A stretch of DNA of 35,916 nucleotides, taken from positions 1 to 35,916 of the forward strand of contig JAAZPS010000148.1 in assembly GCA_012797095.1 (NCBI GenBank), in the 5' to 3' direction. The notes under the pieces were generated by a model that saw nothing but the letters and a program-made list of their open reading frames with translations, did not search any database and had not been told where the DNA came from. The DNA comes from Bacillota bacterium (GTDB taxonomy: Bacteria; Bacillota; Dethiobacteria; DTU022). The position numbers and the translations under genes are program-made. Shown here one piece after another: positions 1 through 6,455 of the stretch; position 1 is the stretch's first letter, and every line of letters starts with the position of its first letter.

Positions 1-22
1 AACTGCGGAAAAAAGATAATCC

Positions 23-71
23 AAAGCCCCCTGGGGAAGTTATTGCTCTAGTATCTCAGGGGGCTTTTTTG
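23..71 (+). terminator. Intrinsic terminator at window start
   Basis: An 11-bp perfect stem (23-33 with 57-67, sequence AAAGCCCCCTG and its complement) encloses a 23-nt loop and is followed by a T run (65-70). It should end transcripts of a gene lying left of the window. The A run on its left flank could make it work on the minus strand as well. Confidence 0.75.
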
Positions 72-126
72 TCCAAACATCCCGTCAAACCAGAGACATT
101 TAACACCGTCTACCTCTTGACAGTAA

Positions 127-1347
127 GCATTAGTAGCTACAGTATACAAAAGCATCGAGGATCAGCTGAGTCAGGTTAGCGTTGAATTAAAAAGGCTGTC
201 CAGTAGTGAAAGGGTAGATCTGAATTACGGTTTTGACAGTAAAATCTCTTTGGACATTGGTTGGTCTTCCCTCAAGAGATCGGTTCTGAATTGTAGTGAG
301 ACCCTGTTTAGCCTGGCCAATGCGCTGGATGTTGTTTTAAAACAGATTGCCGATAATGATGAGAGTTTCCTGGACAGCGTCCTTTATATTCAGGGTAGCA
401 GATATGTAGGCATTTGCAATAATTGGGCAGAAATACTTTGTGATTGTTTTGAACAGGGAAAGAATGATTGCTGCTATCACGTGAAGCACAATGATAAAGG
501 AAGCAAAGTAGAATGGGAATTTATCGTGACCCCATTGCAGGTGTCTGAACTATTTTATGAAAAAGTGACTGAAAATGCTGACTCAATAATTCTGACATCT
601 GCCACGCTGGCCGAGAACAAAACCTACGATCGGATTAAAAAAAGCCTTGGTTTTGGTCATTTAGAAAATAGGGTGCAGTGCATCGGTCCGCTGAAACAGA
701 TATTCGACTATAAAAACAACTGCGTGTTGGCCGTGCCTACAGATTCACCGGGGTATCGAAAAGAAGATGAATTTACAACTTTTATGGCCGATGCTATATG
801 CAAGGTAGCACTGCTCCTGGGCGGCAAAACACTTGTTTTGTTTACCAGTCTAAGAAGAAGGGATGAAGTTTGCAAGAAAGTTGAAGCTGATTTGAGCAAA
901 GCTGGAATCAGGATACTATCCGGTTCTTCCCGGGGGATGGTGGAACAATTTAAGGAGGGGAGTGCTGTGCTTTTCGGTTCCCGTGGTTTTTCTGAAGGAA
1001 TTGATATAAAAGGGCCGGCCTTAAGCTGCGTGATTATAGATAAGCTTTCTTTCCCATATCAACACGAACCGGTCAGAAAGGCTCGGTACAATCTAGCGGA
1101 AAATGGTTTTAGGGATATATATTTATCGGAAGTGATTTTGACACTACGTCAGCAATTTGGAAGGCTGATTCGTCATGAAAGCGATAAGGGTTTTGTTGTG
1201 GTGATGGATCAGTTAAACGTGGGGAAAGGGTATTGTGCCAATATAATAGCGAACCTTCCGGAAGCTGAGTATATTCAAGATACTCTTGATGGATTGATTA
1301 AGCATATGCTGAACCAATATATTCTATGGGGGATGCTGGATTTTTGA
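127..1347 (+). pseudogene. 5'-truncated DinG/XPD-like helicase
   Basis: The reading frame is open from 127 (in-frame stop TAA at 124-126), but the first usable start is TTG at 250, giving 365 aa. What remains is the C-terminal half of a superfamily 2 helicase of the DinG/XPD type: a TSATL motif (residues 116-120 from the TTG), a motif V region FGSRGFSEGIDIKG (242-255) and a motif VI QQFGRLIR (301-308) with its arginine finger. The N-terminal half with the Walker A loop, the iron-sulfur cysteines and the DEAH box is missing, and I find none of it in any frame of the first 126 bases. The frame upstream of the TTG (127-249) reads as plausible helical protein, which supports an originally longer gene. 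The product should not hydrolyse ATP. The gene was probably cut by the recombination that brought or trimmed the flanking element. Weak -35/-10-like boxes near 117-145 do not change this reading. Confidence 0.7.
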
Positions 1348-1481
1348 TTGGGGTTTGCCGACTGTAGTTGATTTTGAAATATGTCCGGGACGGCTGCTAT
1401 GCAATGTTGTGGTGATTTAGCAACTGTAGCGGTGCTCTCTGCATAAGCGAAACGGAACACCTGAGACGGAATGCGTACAAC

Positions 1482-1546
1482 AAGCGGTTTTATTAAGCGG
1501 TTTTATTGCCACCTGTATCGTCTTTAAAAGCATACAGGTGTAATAA
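1482..1546. repeat. 13-bp tandem repeat followed by inverted repeat
   Basis: AAGCGGTTTTATT occurs twice in perfect tandem (1482-1494 and 1495-1507). It runs into an inverted repeat whose core is CACCTGTAT (1510-1518) and ATACAGGTG (1532-1540), extended by TTATT (1503-1507) and AATAA (1542-1546) across a small internal loop. No T run follows, so it does not look like a terminator. Such an arrangement can be a protein-binding site or a scar of recombination. The surrounding bases 1348-1481 and 1547-1690 show no gene I can support. Confidence 0.5.
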
Positions 1547-1691
1547 CCTTACAGTTGCCGAAAAAAACGATTTGGGGGCGGGTAGGGGCTTCCATTAAAT
1601 GGGGTGTAGGCATATGTTTAGTCATGCCGTGATCTGGTCGATAATATCTCCGTTGGTGAAATCGGCAAACGAAAAAAAATGCAAAAAAGGC

Positions 1692-1727
1692 TTGACAGAT
1701 AAATTTGACTTATGTTACAATTGTAAC
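1692..1727 (+). promoter_or_regulatory. Promoter with palindromic operator over the -10 box
   Basis: TTGACA (1692-1697) and TACAAT (1716-1721) are spaced by 18 nt, close to the sigma-A consensus. The -10 box lies inside a perfect 14-bp palindrome, GTTACAATTGTAAC (1714-1727). Its core fits the TACAnnTGTA pattern bound by CopY/BlaI/MecI-type repressors, although no such regulator is encoded in the window. Transcription would run into a stretch without a convincing gene. Confidence 0.5.
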
Positions 1728-2050
1728 GAAGCCTGGAAAAGGCTGAGTTGTATCATTTTATTTGCCCTCACTGCGGTCTCTCCGTGTGTCATCGCAGTGC
1801 CATCTGCACGGGGGATGGTCGGGGATTGCTTGGAGGAAATTATATTCCGAGCGGGTCTGTATAGACTTAGTAGTTAAATTGCACGGCACATGATGCTGTG
1901 ATGCTTAGCCCGGTTGCCTGCTTTCTGGCAGGTGAGGGGAGTGCGATTGCATCCCCGGCCTCGACCTTACTTAAAGAGCGAAAATACCCATCCATGCGAA
2001 TGGGGAAAGCTGGCGAGGCAAGCTCCTTGGCGAAGCTGTATGCTTTTTTA

Positions 2051-2070
2051 ATGTGTACGCGCGTACACAT
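2051..2070. repeat. Perfect 20-bp palindrome
   Basis: ATGTGTACGCGCGTACACAT is self-complementary over all 20 bases with no spacer. It could be a dimeric regulator or recombinase site, or a hairpin in the candidate RNA. No obvious copy is seen elsewhere in the window. Confidence 0.7.
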
Positions 2071-2138
2071 TCAGTATTTTACCTTGAATTGGTAGTGGAT
2101 GGAAACCAGGATTTCTTGGAAATTTTGACGTATGGCAG

Positions 2139-2171
2139 CAGGAAAGGGGACCAACTCCTTTCCTGTTTTTA
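2139..2171 (+). terminator. Intrinsic terminator
   Basis: CAGGAAAGG (2139-2147) pairs with CCTTTCCTG (2157-2165) across a 9-nt loop, and TTTTT follows at 2166-2170. It would end the candidate RNA transcript that starts near 1728. Confidence 0.6.
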
Positions 2172-2291
2172 TTTGGAGAAATTATAATCACGGCAAAATC
2201 TATTGGGGCCGTGAAGGTGTTTTTTGAAATCATTTGATCTTTTTTAATAACACAAGATATTTAGGTGAATTTCTTTGAAGTTGAAAATACA

Positions 2292-2324
2292 GGTGGCCTT
2301 GTTTGAGAAACAGGCCGCCTTTTT
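2292..2324 (+). terminator. Intrinsic terminator upstream of excisionase-like gene
   Basis: An 8-bp stem (GGTGGCCT with AGGCCGCC, one G-U pair) continues after one bulged base into GTTT/AAAC, giving a tight GAG loop, followed by a run of T at 2320-2324. It insulates the downstream excisionase/integrase genes from leftward transcription. The open frame that runs through it (2275-2469) is not credible as a gene. Confidence 0.65.
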
Positions 2325-2442
2325 GCTGCAATTTATGGCCATTGTTTTCTTGGTGGTATGCCTTTGTCATTGCTACAGATTTTTAATCTTGGAGAAACGC
2401 TTTCGCGTTTTATGTAATTGTGTGCAATCTAATTTTTGCACC

Positions 2443-2487
2443 TTTCCATTTATTTATGCATTGCTATAAAACGCCAGAGACTGGCGT
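2443..2487 (+). promoter_or_regulatory. Possible xis-int promoter and operator hairpin
   Basis: A good -10 box TATAAA (2465-2470) has only a poor -35 (TTTCCA, 2443-2448, 16-nt spacer). Directly after it lies a 7-bp inverted repeat ACGCCAG-AGA-CTGGCGT (2471-2487), at the expected start of transcription and just before the ribosome binding site (2499-2503). The position suits an operator or a leader hairpin controlling the recombination genes. This is inferred from position only. Confidence 0.35.
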
Positions 2488-2511
2488 CAAATATTATTGG
2501 AGGTTATCGAA

Positions 2512-2763
2512 ATGCAACTATTAAGGCCTAAAGAAGTGATGATCAAGTTGGCTGTCAGCAGGGGGAAAGTTTATCAGATGATTCGGGACGGCATAATTCC
2601 GTCGGTTAATATCGACGGATGTTTGAGAGTACCGGAAGAATCATTACATGAATTTATACGTGAACAGCTTGACCAGGCAGGTAAAACAGCTGCACCAGCA
2701 GAAAGAGTATATGTTCTTTTTGGCGGTAAGGCGGAAAGGAGCCGTGTTGAAAATGGCTCGTAA
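2512..2763 (+). CDS. Excisionase-like helix-turn-helix protein
   Basis: This small protein of 83 aa has an N-terminal winged helix-turn-helix of the MerR/excisionase (HTH_17) type. It begins LLRPKEVMIKLAVSRGKVYQ, followed by a short basic stretch and VPEESLHEFIRE. In this family the domain recognises DNA and often acts as a recombination directionality factor. ATG at 2512 is chosen because GGAGG (2499-2503) lies 8 nt before it; a TTG at 2497 would precede that site. The 3' end overlaps the integrase start by about 11 nt, so the two are translationally coupled, as usual for xis-int pairs. The C-terminal 30 residues (after GKTAAPAERVY) have no recognisable domain. It could also be a repressor of the element rather than an excisionase. 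Confidence 0.7.
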   Translation: MQLLRPKEVMIKLAVSRGKVYQMIRDGIIPSVNIDGCLRVPEESLHEFIREQLDQAGKTAAPAERVYVLFGGKAERSRVENGS

Positions 2764-4183
2764 ACCGCGCGATATCGCTATAGGGTACCTCGAACCCATT
2801 AAGAATAAAAATGGGAGGCAGGTGGTGCATCCGGAGAAAGGTTTAAAGTGGAGAATTAGAGTTGAGTTGCCGCGACGTGGCTCAAAAAGGGAACGGCAAA
2901 GGAGGTACCGTACCATTCATGGTTCGGAACGCCAAGCCATGATTCAGATGAACAAGCTAATTGCAGAAATCAACCACAATCTTTCTACAGACTTTATACC
3001 TAATAGAGTAGACGTGGACATTGTGAATATATCCTTTGGAAAAGCTCTGGAGGAGTGGTTGGAAGTAAGCCGTGATAATGGAGACTTAGCCAGATTAACG
3101 TGGGAGAAATATACAGGCATGGCTAAAAACCATATCATTCCCTGTCTTGGCCATATTGGTTTGCAAGAGATGTCGCATTTTCACATATCTCGTTATATAG
3201 AGATCAAGCTTGGCAGAGGTCAGAGACTTGATGGCGGTAGATTAGCACCGGCGACGGTTAATAGACATGTAGCCATAATAAGTGCTGTTCTGCAAAACGC
3301 AGTGGAAAACAAAAGGATTATTTCAGTTAATCCTGCTCGGATGGTTTCAAAAGCTAAGGAAAAAGAGAACAATAAAAGAGCGTACAATTGTTTAACTGCG
3401 GTAGAGCTTGATGATTTGTTAACGAAGTTACATGAGCTATACTCGTTACGAGGTGCAGACAAGTCAGTAAAGGTGAAGATGGGGAAAACGTTGAAAACTT
3501 TGGGCTTTTCGGATAGGGAGATAGCTTCGCCCAAAGCCTTGTATAAATTCAAGGTTGTGCAGCTTTATCCTATTGTTTACCTGGCAGCTATGACTGGAAT
3601 GCGTTTGAGCGAACTACTTGCACTAAAGTGGGACAACATAGATTTTCTTCAGAAAAGGATAATCAGGGTTTACCAAAGTTCACATTATGGGACTAAAGAG
3701 GATGGGGAGAAAAGTTCTCATCACATCAATTCAACCAAAGAAAAAAAGGTTAAACCCTATATCGATCTGTCATCTGAAGATGTGGCTTTCCTGAAACACT
3801 ATCGCCAGGAACAGTTGAAAAGAAGGCTGCGTTATCAAGGCAGTTATACTGACAACAATCTAGTGTTTGCCAAGAATGATGGAAGCCATCTTCGAAATGA
3901 TACCGTAAGTTCGGAGTTTTCAGCTTTTGCCCGTAGCGTTGGTATCCCAGTTACTTTCCATGGGTTACGGCATACCCATATCACCTTACTGCTGGGTTCG
4001 GGGATTCCGGACATGTATGTTTCACGCCGTGTTGGGCACCAGAGAATTTCGACGACTACTGATAATTATGCTCATGTAGATAGGACGACAGGACCTAATC
4101 TGGGGGCAGCTTTTCAAGCTGTTTTGGCCGGGGTTAGATCAAGGCAAATTCAAGCTATCTACCCTAAATCGAGAGACCAGTAG
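2753..4183 (+). CDS. Tyrosine recombinase (phage/ICE-type integrase)
   Basis: The 476-aa protein is a site-specific recombinase that integrates and excises a mobile element. An N-terminal arm-binding-like region (1-80) is followed by a SAM-like core-binding domain (about 92-205) and the catalytic domain (about 265-450). Catalytic residues are visible: Arg284 in TGMRLSELL, His403 and Arg406 in HGLRH, His429 in VGHQRIS, and nucleophile Tyr439 in DNYAH; the lysine is probably among 329-334. Residues 229-267 form a basic insertion between the core-binding and catalytic domains that is longer than I expect for the family. The start is taken at ATG 2753, with AGGAG at 2737-2741; GTG 2744 and TTG 2747 are in frame and possible. 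The gene ends 163 bases from the 3' end of a tRNA-Arg gene, so that tRNA is the likely attachment site and the element extends leftward. Confidence 0.9.
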   Translation: MARKPRDIAIGYLEPIKNKNGRQVVHPEKGLKWRIRVELPRRGSKRERQRRYRTIHGSERQAMIQMNKLIAEINHNLSTDFIPNRVDVDIVNISFGKALEEWLEVSRDNGDLARLTWEKYTGMAKNHIIPCLGHIGLQEMSHFHISRYIEIKLGRGQRLDGGRLAPATVNRHVAIISAVLQNAVENKRIISVNPARMVSKAKEKENNKRAYNCLTAVELDDLLTKLHELYSLRGADKSVKVKMGKTLKTLGFSDREIASPKALYKFKVVQLYPIVYLAAMTGMRLSELLALKWDNIDFLQKRIIRVYQSSHYGTKEDGEKSSHHINSTKEKKVKPYIDLSSEDVAFLKHYRQEQLKRRLRYQGSYTDNNLVFAKNDGSHLRNDTVSSEFSAFARSVGIPVTFHGLRHTHITLLLGSGIPDMYVSRRVGHQRISTTTDNYAHVDRTTGPNLGAAFQAVLAGVRSRQIQAIYPKSRDQ

Positions 4184-4212
4184 ACTGAAATTTGGCGACT
4201 TTGGGATCGTAC

Positions 4213-4245
4213 GGTCTACTTTCGGGCTACTTTTGGTCTACAAAA
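4213..4245. repeat. Three phased 11-bp direct repeats beside tRNA
   Basis: GGTCTACTTTC, GGGCTACTTTT and GGTCTACAAAA follow each other at exactly 11-bp spacing (4213, 4224, 4235), between the integrase stop and the tRNA 3' end. One-helical-turn phasing suggests a DNA-binding protein on one face. Given the place, arm-type integrase or excisionase sites are the natural guess. Confidence 0.45.
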
Positions 4246-4345
4246 TGATTTTTGGTAGTTTTTAACGGCTAGATGTAATGGAATGTAAAATCCCGAAATG
4301 CCTGGCGGTACAAGGGTTTTCGGGGTGTCGACTTCACAATAATAA

Positions 4346-4421
4346 TGGCGCGCCTGGGAGGATTCGAACCCCCGGCCAGTAGATTAGAAGTCTACTGCTC
4401 TATCCCCTGAGCTACAGGCGC
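4346..4421 (-). tRNA. tRNA-Arg (anticodon TCT)
   Basis: Read on the minus strand, the gene folds into a complete 76-nt cloverleaf. It has acceptor stem GCGCCTG/CAGGCGC, then TAGCTCAG opening the D arm, anticodon loop CTTCTAA (anticodon TCT, reads AGA), a T arm with GGTTCGAATCC, discriminator G, and an encoded CCA at 4346-4348. The 3' end faces the integrase gene. Integration into the 3' part of a tRNA normally restores the gene, and here it is intact. A second copy of the 3' segment, which would mark the far end of the element, is not present in 1-4345. Confidence 0.95.
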
Positions 4422-4431
4422 GCGCATCATT

Positions 4432-4460
4432 ATCTTACCCCGAAAGGAGTCAAAAATCAA
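4432..4460 (-). promoter_or_regulatory. Promoter of tRNA-Arg
   Basis: On the minus strand TTGATT (4460-4455) and TAAGAT (4437-4432) are separated by exactly 17 nt, placing the start of transcription a few bases before the tRNA 5' end at 4421. A 7-bp inverted repeat (TTACCCC/GGGGTAA) overlaps it. Confidence 0.6.
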
Positions 4461-4579
4461 TACTGGGGTAAAATGGGTTTGAGTAAAGTGCTTGCGGTAA
4501 CAGGGCGGTTGCGGGCAAGGTTGCGGTGTTACTGCAGGCATGTTTTCGAAGAGCAAAAGTCCGGAAGATACCGTAAAAA

Positions 4580-4622
4580 TGAGAAAAAGATGCGTTCGGA
4601 CACGGACGTCCGAACGCATCTT
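4580..4622 (-). terminator. Terminator of the lipase-like gene
   Basis: A perfect 15-bp stem (4587-4601 with 4608-4622) encloses a 6-nt loop. On the minus strand it is followed by TTTTTCTC, typical of intrinsic termination. It lies 17 bases past the stop codon of the lipase-like gene. Confidence 0.8.
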
Positions 4623-4638
4623 GATCAGGTTCTTTCTG

Positions 4639-6159
4639 TTAATGTTGTGTTTCCACCTTTTCAAGCCATGCTCCCAGTTTCTCAAACATTCCACCTTTTG
4701 CGGGCATCTCCAGGCCCATGGCCAGATCGAAATGGCCGGAACCTTCTACGCCATACTGTTCATCATATTTTGTTTTGGTTTTTTTCTCCATGAGGAAATT
4801 CTTGGTTTCATCAAAGCTGACCAGGGAACCGGTACCGTTGGAGAAGACAATTGCCGGGACGGACATGCGAGCCATGTTATCATTATCGCTGTAGTAGTAA
4901 TAACCGTCCTTTGGCCTGGGTCCGGCGACGCCGGCAATCAGTTTGGGTGACAGGTAGTTCTCCTTGCCGTTCAGATAGTGCTCGCGAAGAGTGTAGTTCA
5001 AGCCCATATCCATGTAGTGGCCGAAACCGCGTATGGGGGCGCTGCCGACGGCGTAGCGGACCGTCCAGTCTTCCAGGCAGGGATCCATATTCTCCACCAC
5101 CCAGAAGTTGAGGTAGCCGAAGAAATTGTTGATTATTGAATTACCGCTGGAAGCCAGATTGACCAGGCCGAAGAGCCCTTCCACTATCCCGACCAGAGGC
5201 TTGCTCGGAAAGAGCTGGATCAGATTGTCGGAAACGCTGTCCAGCGGCAGAAACAGTCTGGAGCCAACCAGGGTCCAGAAAGGTGTGGTGTTCAGGAGAG
5301 TTACCGGCAGATCGGGTACTCCTGCCGGGTCGATCCCGATAAAGCCCTTGATCATATTGTTTCTTTCAACGGCCAGATCACTGCTGGCCTTGACATGGGG
5401 CATAAAGCCCAGAGCATAGCACAGCCGGTAGTACGCTTCTTTGGCCCGGTCTGTTTTGGCGCTGCCGCTGTCCATGTAGGCGCCCTGCAGGTAGTCGTAG
5501 CAGACCAGACCGCCGGTGCTGTGGCCGCCGATATACATATTTTTACCAGTTACCTGATGCACTTTGGCAATGGCCGCTGGGGTGTCCTGGGTGGCCCAGG
5601 TATCCAGGGTGGTGATGCCGTCGGGATTGGTCCCCTTGCTCTGGACCAGGCCGCGGCCTGTTCCCCGGTAATTGACGAACCAGGGGTCGTAACCCTCCAG
5701 CCAGAGATAGTGGGCCAGGCTGTAGTAGCGCATCTTATCTTCCTTGATATAGGGTTCGTAGTCTTTTTTATTTTTGGTCAAAGCCCAGGCCGGCGCGTCT
5801 TTGACCGGCGGAACGTAGACGTCGCGGTACGCGCGCTCCATCCCGGGGGGGGTGCAGGAGAGATACTGGTTCATATTCATGGTGATGCCGGTGAAAAGAA
5901 CAATGGGAGTGCCGTTGGTTCTGAATTCCGGTTTCCCCTTCGGATTGTACGGGGCATAACGGTACAGGAAGATGGTGCTGCCATCATCGGCTTTTGCTTC
6001 ATGGATACCGTCCTTATTCAGGGGAACGGTGGAAGTGAGCGGTGCAACTTTGACACTGGGTTTGAACAGTCTTCCCAGCAGGCTGGCTTCGGCAGATTGG
6101 TTCAGCGGCAGCAGAACAACCAACAGAACCACAATGGGGAGAAAAATTTTTTTAAGCAA
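4639..6159 (-). CDS. Secreted alpha/beta hydrolase, acid-lipase-like
   Basis: The 506-aa protein probably hydrolyses lipid or other carboxylic esters outside the cell. Residues 1-25 form a signal peptide: LLKK, a long hydrophobic run, then QSAEA as a likely cleavage site. The alpha/beta-hydrolase fold shows an oxyanion region (LFTGITMNMNQYL), a conserved DPWFVNYRGTG segment similar to eukaryote-like acid lipases, the nucleophile Ser214 in GGHSTGG, and a C-terminal His476 in GSGHFD. The start is TTG at 6159: AAAGGAGG lies 8 nt upstream, and starts further upstream would place that ribosome site inside the gene. It is a single-gene unit with its own promoter (6195-6223) and terminator. The substrate is not shown by the sequence; nearby glycerol kinase and acyl-CoA genes make a triglyceride lipase attractive. 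No lipoprotein or cell-wall anchor is seen. Confidence 0.8.
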   Translation of the reverse strand: MLKKIFLPIVVLLVVLLPLNQSAEASLLGRLFKPSVKVAPLTSTVPLNKDGIHEAKADDGSTIFLYRYAPYNPKGKPEFRTNGTPIVLFTGITMNMNQYLSCTPPGMERAYRDVYVPPVKDAPAWALTKNKKDYEPYIKEDKMRYYSLAHYLWLEGYDPWFVNYRGTGRGLVQSKGTNPDGITTLDTWATQDTPAAIAKVHQVTGKNMYIGGHSTGGLVCYDYLQGAYMDSGSAKTDRAKEAYYRLCYALGFMPHVKASSDLAVERNNMIKGFIGIDPAGVPDLPVTLLNTTPFWTLVGSRLFLPLDSVSDNLIQLFPSKPLVGIVEGLFGLVNLASSGNSIINNFFGYLNFWVVENMDPCLEDWTVRYAVGSAPIRGFGHYMDMGLNYTLREHYLNGKENYLSPKLIAGVAGPRPKDGYYYYSDNDNMARMSVPAIVFSNGTGSLVSFDETKNFLMEKKTKTKYDEQYGVEGSGHFDLAMGLEMPAKGGMFEKLGAWLEKVETQH

Positions 6160-6194
6160 GCAGGCGACCTCCTTTATGGAAAGGTATTTTCCCA

Positions 6195-6223
6195 ATAGTA
6201 ACAACATTCTGCAGCGGTGTCAA
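6195..6223 (-). promoter_or_regulatory. Strong promoter of the lipase-like gene
   Basis: On the minus strand TTGACA (6223-6218) and TACTAT (6200-6195) lie 17 nt apart, a near-consensus sigma-A promoter. Transcription would begin about 30 nt before the TTG start, giving a short leader that carries the AAAGGAGG site. Confidence 0.75.
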
Positions 6224-6312
6224 ACGCATATTTCCTCTTGATTTTCATTGCGGGCGAAGCACCCTTGAACAATGTCGAGGTTTGTCCTGCAAATGCGCGC
6301 TACGGGCCAAGT

Positions 6313-6326
6313 TCCTTCCGGAAGGA
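6313..6326. promoter_or_regulatory. 14-bp palindrome upstream of the esterase operon
   Basis: TCCTTCCGGAAGGA is a perfect palindrome about 130 bases before the esterase start. A further hairpin, CTTTTGA/TCAAAAG (6414-6420 with 6427-6433), sits next to the ribosome binding site. Either could serve regulation of the esterase-glpK operon. No plus-strand promoter in 6224-6455 is convincing. Confidence 0.35.
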
Positions 6327-6455
6327 GTAAGCCAAACAATCAAGAAATAGATAGTACCAGGGATGGCGGCAGAGCGGCAGGATCGGTGACCGGTCAAACC
6401 CGCCGGAGCGCTGCTTTTGAAAAATATCAAAAGATACCCGAGGAGGTTTACGATC

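Larger units (their letters stand above)
1728..2171 (+). ncRNA. Candidate structured non-coding RNA
   Basis: The stretch between the promoter at 1692-1721 and the terminator at 2139-2171 has no convincing gene but many consecutive hairpins: CACTGCG/CGCAGTG (1769-1775 with 1793-1799), CACGGCA/TGCTGTG (1882-1888 with 1894-1900), CCTGC/GCAGG (1917-1921 with 1928-1932), GGGGA/TCCCC (1936-1940 with 1952-1956), and GCCTCG/CGAGGC (1958-1963 with 2014-2019) enclosing CCCAT/ATGGG (1987-1991 with 2000-2004). The 20-bp palindrome at 2051-2070 would form one more. Short open frames exist on both strands, but none has a good ribosome binding site or a recognisable protein. I compared the sequence by memory with tmRNA, SRP RNA, 6S RNA and the cobalamin, c-di-GMP, c-di-AMP and Moco riboswitches and saw no match. 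The structure is inferred from pairing by eye. Confidence 0.3.

Noticed and set aside
1599-1877. Plus-strand open frame of 92 codons
   Set aside because: No ribosome site, mixed composition, spans a promoter and hairpins, and resembles no family known to me.
1880-2045. Known riboswitch in the structured region
   Set aside because: I compared conserved cores of cobalamin, c-di-GMP-I, c-di-AMP, Moco and THF riboswitches from memory and found no match.
1867-2095. Overlapping short frames on both strands
   Set aside because: Both are explained by the structured, stop-poor sequence of the candidate RNA; neither has a start signal.
2275-2469. 64-codon plus-strand frame
   Set aside because: It runs through a strong terminator and lacks a ribosome site.
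4540-4950. Plus-strand frames opposite the lipase 3' end and terminator
   Set aside because: They cross a perfect 15-bp terminator stem and lie antisense to a clear gene.
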